DNA of 35,282 bases from Parvibacter caecicola (lineage in GTDB: Bacteria; Actinomycetota; Coriobacteriia; Coriobacteriales; Eggerthellaceae): the NCBI RefSeq assembly GCF_003725335.1, contig NZ_QIBY01000023.1:1-35282 (forward strand), read 5' to 3'. The first letter of the stretch is position 1; each line of letters starts with the position of its first letter. A model generated the notes under the pieces. It was not told the origin of the DNA. It worked only from the letters and a program-made list of their open reading frames with translations, and searched no databases. This document shows, piece by piece, positions 1 to 8,321 of the stretch. The translations under genes and the position numbers were made by a program.

Positions 1-395
1 GGGGGTTTCTTGGGCTGGGGGCGCTTGGGCTCGTCGGAACGGCGCGGGCTGGAAAATCCGCCCTTACCGGGCGCGCCCTTGCCGCCGTCGCGGTCGCCAT
101 CACGGCTAAAGCGCTGCTTGTCCCCGGAGGGGCGCCTGCCGCCGTCGCGGCTAAAGCGCGGCTTGTCGCCGAAAGAGCGCTTGGCGCCCTCCCCGCCAGC
201 CGGACGGCCGTCGCGGTCGTCGCGGCGCGGGCCGCGGGGCTTCGACGGATAGGAACCCTGACGGGCGCCGGAAGAGCCGCCACGGCCCTCGCGGCCGTAA
301 CCGCCCTTGCCGCCCCGCGGGGCGCCGTCGCGCCCGCGGCCGTTGCCGCCGTTGCCAGATCTTTGGGGCCTGGGGCCGTTGCCGTTCTCGCTCAT
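1..395 (-). CDS. Arg/Gly-rich N-terminus of a protein cut by the window edge; probably RsmB-type 16S rRNA methyltransferase
   Basis: An open frame starts at an ATG (393-395) one base after the fmt stop codon and runs off the left edge with no stop, so only about 131 residues are visible. The visible part is low-complexity: Gly, Arg, Asp, Lys, Ser and Pro dominate, with GRG, RGG-like and repeated RFSRDG-type units (two near-copies around residues 85-105). No catalytic motif is reached. The identity is inferred from gene order: def-fmt-rsmB is a common bacterial arrangement, and RsmB (16S rRNA C967 methyltransferase) would follow fmt. The basic, disordered extension would suit RNA binding. It could instead be another RNA-associated protein. 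Tight spacing to fmt indicates co-transcription and probably coupled translation. Confidence 0.6.
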   Translation of the reverse strand, partial: MSENGNGPRPQRSGNGGNGRGRDGAPRGGKGGYGREGRGGSSGARQGSYPSKPRGPRRDDRDGRPAGGEGAKRSFGDKPRFSRDGGRRPSGDKQRFSRDGDRDGGKGAPGKGGFSSPRRSDEPKRPQPKKP

Positions 396-396
396 G

Positions 397-1353
397 TTAC
401 TCCGTTTCCCACGTTGCGCCCGCTGCGCGCAAATTCTGGCGGCCGGCCACAAAGGCGGCCGCGTCCATTTCCTTTTTCCCCTCCGGCTTCAAGCGCCGCA
501 CCTCGAAAGCGCCCCCCCTGGCCCCCAGCAGCAAGCGTTTGCGGAAGAAAACCGCCGCGCCCGGGGCAAGGCCCTCTTCGGGCAGGCCGTCTTCGTCCAC
601 CGGCGCCGCCTGGGCAATCGCGGCGCGAACGCCGTCGATGGAGCACTTCGCCGGATGGGCCTCGCTGGCCGAACGCACCCGCCGCACGTTGTCCAAGGGG
701 CCGAGCGCGGGGGAAAGGTCCAGCTCCCCCTTCTCGATTTTACGGGCGTACGTGACCAAGGCCTCGTCTTGCCGCTGCCAGGGCACGTCCCCCGCTTCCA
801 CTGCCCGCAACAGGGCCCGGAACCCCTCCGCCGCCAGCGGCGCCATGAGGGCCAGCAGCTCTTCGGCGCTGCGGCTTTCGCAATCCACCGCCGCGCAATA
901 GGCGAAGTCGCCCGTGTCCAGCCCGGCCTCCATCTTCATCACGCACACGCCCACCTGCTCATCCCCCGCCAAAAGCGCCCGCTCCACTGGGGCGGCGCCG
1001 CGCCAACGGGGCAGCAGCGACGCGTGGGCGTTGAAGCAGCCGAACCGGGGAATGTCCAGCACCACCTGGGGCAGCAGCATGCCGTAGGCGGCCACCAGCA
1101 CCGCATCCGGCCGCAGCTCCGCCAACTGGGCTTGCGCCTCATCGGAGCGCAGGGTGCGCGGCTCGAACACCGGCAGCCCCGCGCCGAGGGCCACTTCCTT
1201 CACCGGCGAGGGCACCAGCTTCTTGCCGCGCCCCCGCACCGCATCGGGACGGGTATAGACGGCGCTGAGCTCGCAGCCCTCCGGCAGCTGCTCCAAAAGG
1301 CAGGCAAGGATGTCGGCGGCGAAACGGGGGGTGCCCATGAACACGATGCGCAT
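397..1353 (-). CDS. fmt: Methionyl-tRNA formyltransferase
   Basis: Transfers a formyl group from 10-formyl-tetrahydrofolate to Met-tRNA(fMet), making the initiator tRNA for translation. The 318-residue product has the family's usual length. The N-terminal folate-binding domain begins with MRIVFMGTPRFA. The catalytic Asn108 and His110 lie in CFNAHASLLPRWRGAAP, and the catalytic Asp146 lies in the GLDTGD motif. The C-terminal OB-like tRNA-binding domain covers roughly residues 205-310. The ATG start lies 5 bases after the def stop, and the downstream reading frame starts 1 base after its own stop, so def-fmt-next gene is one transcription unit. This is the standard partner of peptide deformylase, which removes the formyl group later. 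Confidence 0.96.
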   Translation of the reverse strand: MRIVFMGTPRFAADILACLLEQLPEGCELSAVYTRPDAVRGRGKKLVPSPVKEVALGAGLPVFEPRTLRSDEAQAQLAELRPDAVLVAAYGMLLPQVVLDIPRFGCFNAHASLLPRWRGAAPVERALLAGDEQVGVCVMKMEAGLDTGDFAYCAAVDCESRSAEELLALMAPLAAEGFRALLRAVEAGDVPWQRQDEALVTYARKIEKGELDLSPALGPLDNVRRVRSASEAHPAKCSIDGVRAAIAQAAPVDEDGLPEEGLAPGAAVFFRKRLLLGARGGAFEVRRLKPEGKKEMDAAAFVAGRQNLRAAGATWETE

Positions 1354-1358
1354 GGGGG

Positions 1359-1907
1359 CTACTCCTCTTCCTCCACCACGATGGCCGTCTCACCGGGGCG
1401 GGCGCCGGCGGCCTTGGCCTCTTCATAGGCGGCAAGGGCGCGGATGCGCACTTCCGGCGAGCAGGACTCGAACAGGGTGCGGCCGTTCAGGTGGTCGATT
1501 TCATGCTGCAGGCAGCGGCCCAAAAGCCCGTCCCCTTCGATTTCCCACAGCTCGCCGTCGAGGCCGGTGTACTGCACGCGGGCGAACGCCGGCCGCGTGA
1601 CGGGAACGGAGACGCCGGGGCAGGAAAGGCAGCCCTCATGGGCGGTTTCCATGTCGCCGGACAGCTCCACGATCTCGGGGTTGATCAGCACCAGGGGGTC
1701 GCGGTCGTTTTTGCCGGTGTAGTCCACATCAATCACGATCAGCCGCTTGTTCACCCCCACCTGCGGGGCCGCGATGCCGCAGCCGTCGTTGGTGTACATG
1801 GCGTGGGCCATCTGCTTGGAAAGCTTGCTCAGGGTTTTGTCTTTGGGGTCGCAGGGCTCGCACACCTGCGCCAAACCCGGGTCGGGGGAAAGCACTATCT
1901 TCAACAT
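1359..1907 (-). CDS. def: Peptide deformylase
   Basis: Metal-dependent amidase that removes the N-formyl group from new polypeptides. All three family motifs are present in the 182-residue protein: motif I GCGIAAPQ (residues 42-49), motif II EGCLS with the metal ligand Cys93, and motif III QHEIDH with ligands His135 and His139 and catalytic Glu136. The ATG start has an AAGGA ribosome-binding site shortly upstream. It is the first gene of the def-fmt unit; 182 bases separate it from the dnaG stop. That gap holds a 13-base palindrome (AAACTG-G-CAGTTT, 1999-2011) about 95 bases upstream of the start, and no convincing terminator. Confidence 0.96.
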   Translation of the reverse strand: MLKIVLSPDPGLAQVCEPCDPKDKTLSKLSKQMAHAMYTNDGCGIAAPQVGVNKRLIVIDVDYTGKNDRDPLVLINPEIVELSGDMETAHEGCLSCPGVSVPVTRPAFARVQYTGLDGELWEIEGDGLLGRCLQHEIDHLNGRTLFESCSPEVRIRALAAYEEAKAAGARPGETAIVVEEEE

Positions 1908-1998
1908 TCGCTACGTCCTTCAGTTCAGGCACCGGCCGCCCTTAAAGAACGGCCCGCCGCACGGGAAACGGAAGGTTCCGCGGCGGCATCTCACTTGC

Positions 1999-2011
1999 AA
2001 ACTGGCAGTTT
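1999..2011. promoter_or_regulatory. Short palindrome upstream of def
   Basis: AAACTG-G-CAGTTT is a perfect 6+1+6 inverted repeat in the dnaG-def gap, near AT-rich sequence that could carry the def promoter. It could be an operator, but no regulator is known and a palindrome this short can arise by chance. Confidence 0.2.
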
Positions 2012-2089
2012 ACTACAGCTTTTTGCCCCCGCTGGCCGCCGCCGCCATTCCCCGCAGAAAACCCCAACCAAACGGCCGCGGGAGAAGCG

Positions 2090-4021
2090 CTAGCCTACGG
2101 GGATGCTGCGGGAATGAGCCGCCTTGCGCTGGTTTATGGTCTGGTTCAGCGCCGTGATGGAGGCGAAGGCTTCGCGCCGTTGCTCGTCGGTGAAGGCGGC
2201 GGACTGGAAGGCCATCCGCATTTCGGCCAGCGAATCCTCCATGTCCCCTATTTGCAGCTCCTCCATCGCGAAGGCCAAGTGCTCCTCCGCCGTGCGCCCC
2301 TCCGGCACCGTTTGGGCCGAGAGCATGGCCCCTGCCCGCGGCACCTGCTGTTCCACGGCCCGCACCAGGGCGGCCGCGTCTATGGCGGGGTTGCGGTACA
2401 GCTGGTCCACCAGCGCAAACGCCACCGCTTCGTTGAAGGGGGCGTGCCAGCGCACGGCGGCCATGGCCTCCAGGTAGGGGGCCGAGGCCGCCGGGTTCTG
2501 GGCCAGCACCCCCAAAAAGTCCCGCTCGAACCGCAGCCGGTTCATCTCGCCGCGGGAAGCCGCCTCGCGAAAGCCCAGCGTCACCGCGCCATCCGGCGCC
2601 CCATAACCCTCTTCGCCGGCGGGCACTTCCTCATACACCGGCCCATCGCCCGAAGGCGCCGGCGCAGAAACCTCGTCGCGGGCCTCGTAGCGGCGCGGGG
2701 GCGTCAGCTTCGCCAGCAACTGCAGCGCGTCCTCTTCCCGCACCTGGGTGCGGCCGGCAATCTCCACCGCGTAGTGCTTCGCCAAAATGGAATCTTTGAT
2801 GGGGGCCAGAAGGTTGATGGCCTCCACCATCGCCTGCATGCGGGCGTTGGTGTTGCGCAAATCCACCCGGGCCAGCTTGCGGTCGATGCCATACTCCAAA
2901 AGCGGCTTCGCTTGGGCCAGCAGCTGCCGCAGCGCATCGGCCCCCTTCGCCGCCACAAATTCAGCCGGATCCAAATTGTCGGGCAGGGTGACGGCCGCCA
3001 GTTCGGTTTTCGTGCGGCCAGCTTCAGGGGTCATGGAGCTGTCGATGAACCCCAGCGCCCGGTCGCTGGCCCGCTGGCCCGCCTCATCGCCGTCGAACAG
3101 GTAGATGATTTGCTTGGAGGCATGGCGCGACAAAAGCCGTATGTGCTGAGCCGTGAGCGCCGTGCCCAGCGTGGCCACCACGTTGGCGATGCCGGCTTCC
3201 GCAAGCGATATCACGTCGGTGTAGCCCTCCACCACGATGGCGACGCCGCTGGCGGCCATGGAGGCCTTCGCCTTGTCCAGGCCGTAGAGCACCTTCGATT
3301 TGTGGAACAGCGGGGTTTCCTGGGAGTTCAGGTACTTGGGCTCTCCCTTGCCCACCACGCGCCCGCCGAAGGCGATGCAGTCGCCCGACGCGTCGAAGAT
3401 GGGGAACATTATGCGGTTGAAGAAACGGTCCCGCAAACGGCCGTCGCGGCCGGGCAGCGCCACGTTGGCCAAGGTCATCTCCTCCCCGCTGAAGCCCTTG
3501 GAGGTGAGATGGCGCACCAGCGCGCCGCGGCCAGGGGCGAACCCCAGCATCCAGCGCTTGGCCACCGGCGTTTTGAAGCCGCGCCCCGCCAGGTAATTAC
3601 GGGCATCGGCCGCCTCAGGGGCCGGATTGCGCATCAGCTGCCCGTGGTAGAACTCCGCCGTCTCGCGGCACACTTCCTTCAGCCGCAGCTTCTGGTTCTG
3701 AGTGGTGCGGGGGCCGCGCCCCTCTTCTTCCACGATGTCGATGTGGGCGCGGTCGGCCAAGAGCCGCACCGCTTCCGGGAAGGACAGATCTTCGCTCTTC
3801 ATCACGAAGCCGAAAACGTCGCCCCCTTCCCCGCAGCCGAAGCAGTGCCACAGCTGAGTGGAGGGATCCACCTTCATGGAGGGGGTTTTCTCCTGATGGA
3901 ACGGGCAGCAGCACCACAAATCACGCCCCTTGGGCTTCAAGGGGGCCACGTCCTGCACCACCGCCACCAAATCGGTGGCTTCCCGCACCCGCGCTATGTC
4001 CGCGTCGCTGATTCTCGCCAC
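2090..4021 (-). CDS. dnaG: DNA primase
   Basis: Makes the RNA primers for lagging-strand DNA synthesis at the replication fork. The 643-residue product shows the N-terminal CHC2 zinc-binding motif (Cys39-Pro-Phe-His42, then Cys60 and Cys63 in CFGCG), a central RNA-polymerase/TOPRIM core with Glu265 in VVEGYTDV and Asp310/Asp312 in FDGDEAG, and a C-terminal region (about 460-620) of the kind that binds the DnaB helicase. The start is a GTG (4019-4021); the sequence from it (MARISDADIARVRE) aligns with the usual DnaG N-terminus. It lies 8 bases after the stop of a 64-residue membrane protein, so it is probably the last gene of a three-gene unit. Confidence 0.96.
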   Translation of the reverse strand: MARISDADIARVREATDLVAVVQDVAPLKPKGRDLWCCCPFHQEKTPSMKVDPSTQLWHCFGCGEGGDVFGFVMKSEDLSFPEAVRLLADRAHIDIVEEEGRGPRTTQNQKLRLKEVCRETAEFYHGQLMRNPAPEAADARNYLAGRGFKTPVAKRWMLGFAPGRGALVRHLTSKGFSGEEMTLANVALPGRDGRLRDRFFNRIMFPIFDASGDCIAFGGRVVGKGEPKYLNSQETPLFHKSKVLYGLDKAKASMAASGVAIVVEGYTDVISLAEAGIANVVATLGTALTAQHIRLLSRHASKQIIYLFDGDEAGQRASDRALGFIDSSMTPEAGRTKTELAAVTLPDNLDPAEFVAAKGADALRQLLAQAKPLLEYGIDRKLARVDLRNTNARMQAMVEAINLLAPIKDSILAKHYAVEIAGRTQVREEDALQLLAKLTPPRRYEARDEVSAPAPSGDGPVYEEVPAGEEGYGAPDGAVTLGFREAASRGEMNRLRFERDFLGVLAQNPAASAPYLEAMAAVRWHAPFNEAVAFALVDQLYRNPAIDAAALVRAVEQQVPRAGAMLSAQTVPEGRTAEEHLAFAMEELQIGDMEDSLAEMRMAFQSAAFTDEQRREAFASITALNQTINQRKAAHSRSIPVG

Positions 4022-4029
4022 GTTAGCCC

Positions 4030-4224
4030 CTAGCCCCGCCGGCCGGAATCCATGCGCCGGTAGAGCACCTGCAGTACCGCGAAGGCCGCAAGCAGCGCCA
4101 CCGTGGTGGCAACGCGCCCCACCGAAAAGGTTTTATAGCCGATGATGAACACCGAAATGCAGAACAGCGCCATCAACAGGCACAGCAGCGATAGCCACCG
4201 CAGGTACCGGGACTTGTCGCTCAT
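4030..4224 (-). CDS. Small membrane protein, 64 residues, function unknown
   Basis: I do not recognise a family. The ATG overlaps the stop of the upstream gene by 4 bases (ATGA), which sets the start; a longer open frame extends further back but runs through the upstream gene. The protein has a short basic N-terminus (MSDKSRYLR) followed by two hydrophobic segments (about residues 10-29 and 33-53) and a short Arg-rich end, so it is probably a two-span inner-membrane protein with both ends in the cytoplasm. The overlap points to translational coupling, and it lies just before dnaG. Nothing in it suggests a direct role in priming. Confidence 0.75.
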   Translation of the reverse strand: MSDKSRYLRWLSLLCLLMALFCISVFIIGYKTFSVGRVATTVALLAAFAVLQVLYRRMDSGRRG

Positions 4225-4919
4225 TCGTCCCTCCCCCGCGGCACCACCCGCATGAAATCGTGGGAAAGCGCCCCTTCGAACTCTGCGGGGGCCGCCTGGA
4301 AACCGGCGTCCAGCTTGGCCGCGAGAGCCCGGGCCACCAGGGAAAACGCCCCCACGCGAACGGCGCTTCTGGCCCCGTCCTCGTATTGGCGCAGGTAAGT
4401 GCGCTGGGGCACGAACACGGCCACCGCCAGCGCGCAGCCAATGGCGCCGGCGCTCATGCCGATGCCGTTCAGCAGCGCGGTACCCCCCGCGCCCAGAAGC
4501 ATCGCAAGCGCCGTCACCGCGGCGTCCGCCAGCACATAACCCCCCAAAGCCCAGCCGAAGGAGCGCCACGCGTGCCCCTCTTCCTGGCCCAGGGCCGTGA
4601 GGGCGGCAATCACCAGAAGGGCCCCCAAAGAAGGCACTGCGGCCCCCGCCAAGTCGAGCGCCGGCACGAAAACCGCCAGCAGCACCAGCAGCGCCGTGAG
4701 GGCAAGGGCCACCGCAAAGGTGCGGGCCAAGCGCCGCGACAGGAAGGCCTCCCCCTTCTGGGGGCCGGCCGCCGTGCGCACCACCGCCCCGTGCCCTCCG
4801 CGGGAAACGGGAGTGGTGGCCAGGGGAACCAGACCGTCCCAGCAGCGGCGCTCCACAAACACCAGGGCCAACAGCCCCAAAACCACCGCCACCAGGAGGA
4901 CAATGCCCAAAGGCTCCAT
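4221..4919 (-). CDS. Multi-span membrane protein, function unknown
   Basis: A 232-residue protein. I chose the ATG at 4917-4919 because a GGGGGAG ribosome-binding site precedes it closely; the longer open frame would add 36 residues read from the promoter region. Hydrophobic segments lie at about residues 4-22, 72-95, 98-118, 130-150 and 155-180, so four to five spans are likely. A soluble segment follows span 1 and the C-terminus (about residues 185-232) is mostly polar. No Pfam-type signature is evident. It overlaps the 64-residue membrane protein by 4 bases and is the first gene of the unit that ends with dnaG. It is divergent from the dGTPase gene. Confidence 0.75.
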   Translation of the reverse strand: MEPLGIVLLVAVVLGLLALVFVERRCWDGLVPLATTPVSRGGHGAVVRTAAGPQKGEAFLSRRLARTFAVALALTALLVLLAVFVPALDLAGAAVPSLGALLVIAALTALGQEEGHAWRSFGWALGGYVLADAAVTALAMLLGAGGTALLNGIGMSAGAIGCALAVAVFVPQRTYLRQYEDGARSAVRVGAFSLVARALAAKLDAGFQAAPAEFEGALSHDFMRVVPRGRDE

Positions 4920-4982
4920 AATCGCTCCCCCTTTCAGTGATGGAAGTTGGTTAAAGACAGAAAAGCGCTCAAAGCTGTTGGG

Positions 4983-4989
4983 TATAATA
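4983..4989. promoter_or_regulatory. Candidate shared -10 region between divergent units
   Basis: TATAAT on the plus strand (4983-4988) matches the bacterial -10 consensus and would give a leader of about 85 bases for the dGTPase gene. The overlapping minus-strand sequence TATTAT (4989-4984) could serve the membrane gene-dnaG unit. No good -35 box is present for either direction at 16-18 bases. Confidence 0.4.
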
Positions 4990-5080
4990 CCACGCGTCCG
5001 CCCGCCGCAACGGGGCGGCAAATTCATTCTATCTTCAACGGCTTTCCCCCGGAAACGCCCTTCTATACAGGAGTCCGCCC

Positions 5081-6310
5081 ATGGCCGAAACCGCCATCCC
5101 CTACCTCACCCTCTCGCCCACCGTCGAACGGGAAGTGGCCCTGCAGCTGGCCAGCGGAGGCAAAAGCCCCTACGCCACCGCCGATGCGGCAGTGGTGCGC
5201 CGCGAGGACAACCCCCACGACGAGGGCACCGTGATGCGCCCCGCCTTCGCCCGCGACATCGAGAAGGTGCTGAATCTTCCCGCCTACAATCGCTACACTG
5301 ACAAAACCCAGGTGTTTTCCTTCGTGCAGAACGCCGACATCTCCCGGCGCGCCCTGCACGTGCAGCTGGTGAGCCGAGTTTCCCGCAACATTGGGCGGCT
5401 GCTAGGACTCAACTGCGACCTCATCGAGGCCATAGCCCTCGGCCACGACCTGGGGCACACCCCCTTCGGCCACGCGGGCGAGCGGTTCCTCTCCGCTTGC
5501 TTCCACCGCCGCACCGGCGGCTACTTCAACCACAACGTACAATCGGTGCGAGTGCTGGACCAGCTGTACCGCCGCAACATCAGCCTGCAAACCCTCGACG
5601 GCGTGCTGTGCCACAACGGCGAATTCGCCCAGCAGAAGCTGAACCTGGGCTCCATCACCAGCTTCGAGAAGCTGGACGCCACCGTGGAGGGCTGCGTGCA
5701 CGACCAGTCCACCATCAAAACCCTGTGCCCCTCCACTCTGGAAGGCTGCGTGGTGCGGGTGAGCGACATGATTGCCTACCTGGGCAAAGACCGGCAAGAC
5801 GCTGTGGCCATGGGGGTGCTGGATGGGCTTGGCGCCTTCGAGAGCAGCTATATCGGCACCGACAACGGCCGCATCATCAACAACATGACCGCCGACATCG
5901 TGAACAACAGCTTCGGGCGCGACTACATAGCCATGAGCGAAGCCGCCTTCGAGGACATCAAACGAGCCAAGCGCCAGAACTACGAGGAAATTTATCTGAA
6001 GGAAGGCATGGTGGACGAAGCCGAGAATATCGTGGAGGAGATGTTCGAGGAGATGTACGAGCGGCTGCTGACCGACCTTCTGACCGGCAACGAGACGTCC
6101 CCGCTGATCACTCACCACGTGGCCCGCCTCTGCGAGCTGTCCCGCACCATCACCGCCGAAGAGTACCTGGCCGGCGAGCCGAACCAGATTGTGGTGGACT
6201 ACCTGTCGTCCATGACCGACAACTACTTCATGGCCCTCTACGAGTTCTTCTTCCCGCGGGCCAACAAGGCGGTGCTCCCCCGCGACTACTGCTGGGACCT
6301 GCGCAACTAA
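5081..6310 (+). CDS. dgt: dGTPase-like HD-domain triphosphohydrolase
   Basis: Family members remove triphosphate from deoxynucleotides and help control dNTP pools. The 409-residue protein has the diagnostic RPAFARDIEKVL...YTDKTQVF stretch (residues 53-79), the HD metal ligands His93, His122-Asp123 (in GHDLGHTPFGHAGE) and Asp229 (in VSDMIAY), and the FNHNVQSVRVLD motif near 149-160. The ATG has an AGGAG site 6-7 bases upstream. It is the only plus-strand gene in the left half of the window. Its stop overlaps the rnhA stop by 4 bases in convergent orientation. Substrate preference (dGTP versus other dNTPs) cannot be read from the sequence. Confidence 0.9.
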   Translation: MAETAIPYLTLSPTVEREVALQLASGGKSPYATADAAVVRREDNPHDEGTVMRPAFARDIEKVLNLPAYNRYTDKTQVFSFVQNADISRRALHVQLVSRVSRNIGRLLGLNCDLIEAIALGHDLGHTPFGHAGERFLSACFHRRTGGYFNHNVQSVRVLDQLYRRNISLQTLDGVLCHNGEFAQQKLNLGSITSFEKLDATVEGCVHDQSTIKTLCPSTLEGCVVRVSDMIAYLGKDRQDAVAMGVLDGLGAFESSYIGTDNGRIINNMTADIVNNSFGRDYIAMSEAAFEDIKRAKRQNYEEIYLKEGMVDEAENIVEEMFEEMYERLLTDLLTGNETSPLITHHVARLCELSRTITAEEYLAGEPNQIVVDYLSSMTDNYFMALYEFFFPRANKAVLPRDYCWDLRN

Positions 6311-6789
6311 CCCGCGAAGCCCTCGTCCACCGAGAGAAGATGGGCCGGCTGATCGGCGGCTTCGGTGGCCAGCTGGTCGCAGCGCTCGTTTTCCGGATGG
6401 CCGGCATGGCCCTTCACCCACACGAAGGTAACCCGGTGCGGCTCCATGGCCGCCAGCAGCCGCTCCCACATGTCGCGGTTCTTCACCGGCTCTTTCTTGG
6501 CGTTCTTCCACCCCTTGCGCCGCCAGCCTTCCACCCAATGCTGGTTAAAGGCGTTCACCACGTACTGGGAATCGGTGATGACGGTCACCGTGCAGGGGCG
6601 GTTCAGCGCCTCAAGCCCCCGGATGGCCCCCAAAAGCTCCATGCGGTTGTTGGTGGTTTCCCGGAACCCCTCGGAGATTTCCTTCTGGTGCACCTCGCCG
6701 TTGGCCAAGGTGCAGCGCATGAGGGTGCCGAAACCGCCCGGACCGGGATTGCCGCGGGACGAGCCGTCGGAATAGATGGTTACTTCCAT
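6307..6789 (-). CDS. rnhA: Ribonuclease HI
   Basis: Cuts the RNA strand of RNA:DNA hybrids, for example primers and R-loops. The 160-residue protein has all four catalytic acidic residues: Asp8 (IYSDGSSRGNPG), Glu51 (NNRMELLGA), Asp73 (ITDSQYV) and Asp138 (NERCDQLA), and the active-site loop KGHAGHPEN containing His128. The AGGAG ribosome-binding site overlaps the TAG stop of the upstream LuxR-type regulator, so the two genes are almost certainly co-transcribed. It converges on, and overlaps by 4 bases, the dGTPase gene. Confidence 0.95.
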   Translation of the reverse strand: MEVTIYSDGSSRGNPGPGGFGTLMRCTLANGEVHQKEISEGFRETTNNRMELLGAIRGLEALNRPCTVTVITDSQYVVNAFNQHWVEGWRRKGWKNAKKEPVKNRDMWERLLAAMEPHRVTFVWVKGHAGHPENERCDQLATEAADQPAHLLSVDEGFAG

Positions 6790-6798
6790 GAAGGACTC

Positions 6799-8277
6799 CT
6801 AGGAATCGAGAGTTTCTGACAGGTCGATCAACTGCTGGCGGTTGTGCACCCCGCACTTGCCGTAAATGCGGCGGATATGGGTGTCCACCGTGTTCTTGCT
6901 GATGAACAGCTCGGAAGCGATGCGCTCGGCCGTGCGCCCCTTCAGCACGAAGGGCAGGATTTCCGACTCTCGCTTTGAGAGGACGAAGGCGGCGGCCATG
7001 CGCTCCACGCGGCGCTCGAAGCCGTCTTGGCGACTGACCACCACCGAAAGGGAGCGCAAATCGCGGTCGGTGAACAGGAACAGGTAGGCGCAGAGGGCCA
7101 TCACGCCGGCCAGCGCCCCCACCCCGTAGGCCATCGCGGCGCTGGCGGACAGCCATTGCAGCAGCGAGGCGGCCAAGATGCCCAGCGCCTGCCCCAGAAA
7201 CAGGAACAAAAGGCCGCGGGAAAGCCCCAGCCCCGCGTTGCCGCCGGAAAGCGACCCCATCACCATGAACAGGCACACCAGCACCGTCTCCACCGCCAGA
7301 TAGCCGGCCAGCGCCACCGCCTCGCCCGGCATGCTGGTGCCCGACAGCACGGGAACGGCCAAAAAGCCCGCCATCATGATGACCACCGCCAAGCGATAGG
7401 CGCCATCGAGCGGGCCCTCATCGCTGCGGGCGGCAGGGGCGTCCACCTTGGGCAAGATGGAGATGCCGGAGAACAGCGGGTTGCGGCCGAACAGCTGCAG
7501 AGCGCCGATGGAAAAGAGCACGAACAGGAAGAAGCTCCAGGACAAGCCGGGGGCCGCAGCGGCGCCCGGCACCGTGGCCAGCGCCTGGACCGCCCCCAGC
7601 GCCAATCCGAAGAACAGGGTGCCCGCCACCATGCGGGCCCCCAGCCGCAGCGCCTCCGGGTCGGCCTCGGTGGCGCGAGAAGGCGGCGGGCAGGGGGCGT
7701 CGCCGGCCCCGCCATCGGCGCCGGAGCGCAGCTTTGCCAGATAAAAGCCGTTGCCAGCCGCTGTCATTGCCATCACCAGAGCACCGCCGCTTTCCGGCAG
7801 CACCGACGCCGCGAGGCAGATGGCCCCCGCCAGCGCGCTGCCCAGAAACACCTCGGGTACGAAGCGGCTGATGGATTCGCGGCAGAGCAAACCACCCCAG
7901 GCGCAGAAAAGCCAGGCGCAGGGCACCGCCATGAGGGCGCAGGCAACCACGGTGAGCGGCTGGGCATCCCAGCCCATCGCCCGCGTGAGCCCCTGCAGGG
8001 CCGCCCCCGCCATCATGGAGGCCACCAGCACCGCCGCCAGTTTCCCCCGCCGCAGCAGCTGCCCGTCGCGGTTGAACAGCCGCGGGTACAGCCCGAAAGC
8101 CAGCATCATGAACAACAGGCAGAACAGGCCGTCGGACAGCTCGATGGCGCAAGGGCCTAAGGAAAGCGAGCGGTTGGCGCCCAGGAACATCATCAGAAAC
8201 AGGAAGGCCTGGTTGCAGCCGAACCCCACGAACGAGAAAACGATTTGGGCCGCTCCCCTCTTCGCCGCTTGGGCCAT
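6799..8277 (-). CDS. Membrane-anchored LuxR-family transcriptional regulator
   Basis: A 492-residue protein whose first ~420 residues form roughly 10-12 hydrophobic spans and whose last ~65 form a LuxR/GerE helix-turn-helix. The DNA-binding part starts at LSKRESEILPFVLKGRTAE and contains the recognition helix region ISKNTVDTHIRRIYGKCGV. Such 12-span LuxR proteins are numerous in Eggerthellaceae, and their membrane part is thought to sense a small molecule; the ligand here is unknown. I chose the ATG at 8275-8277 because GGGAGGTG lies 9 bases upstream; an in-frame upstream ATG (8313) lacks one. There is no receiver domain. It is preceded by the tatA terminator and a TATAAT box, and followed directly by rnhA. 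Confidence 0.88.
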   Translation of the reverse strand: MAQAAKRGAAQIVFSFVGFGCNQAFLFLMMFLGANRSLSLGPCAIELSDGLFCLLFMMLAFGLYPRLFNRDGQLLRRGKLAAVLVASMMAGAALQGLTRAMGWDAQPLTVVACALMAVPCAWLFCAWGGLLCRESISRFVPEVFLGSALAGAICLAASVLPESGGALVMAMTAAGNGFYLAKLRSGADGGAGDAPCPPPSRATEADPEALRLGARMVAGTLFFGLALGAVQALATVPGAAAAPGLSWSFFLFVLFSIGALQLFGRNPLFSGISILPKVDAPAARSDEGPLDGAYRLAVVIMMAGFLAVPVLSGTSMPGEAVALAGYLAVETVLVCLFMVMGSLSGGNAGLGLSRGLLFLFLGQALGILAASLLQWLSASAAMAYGVGALAGVMALCAYLFLFTDRDLRSLSVVVSRQDGFERRVERMAAAFVLSKRESEILPFVLKGRTAERIASELFISKNTVDTHIRRIYGKCGVHNRQQLIDLSETLDS

Positions 8278-8321
8278 CCGTCTGCACCTCCCTTCCGATT
8301 CACTGCGTTTCAACCGAAGGA

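Noticed and set aside
10-252. A plus-strand frame rich in Pro, Ser and Arg at the left edge
   Set aside because: It is the complement of the minus-strand Gly/Arg-rich frame, which has an ATG in operon spacing after fmt.
2114-4033. A 639-codon antisense frame opposite dnaG
   Set aside because: Shadow of dnaG; composition not protein-like.
8278-8313. Upstream in-frame ATG for the LuxR regulator
   Set aside because: The added 12 residues include the strong ribosome-binding site GGGAGGTG as coding sequence; the later ATG is better placed.
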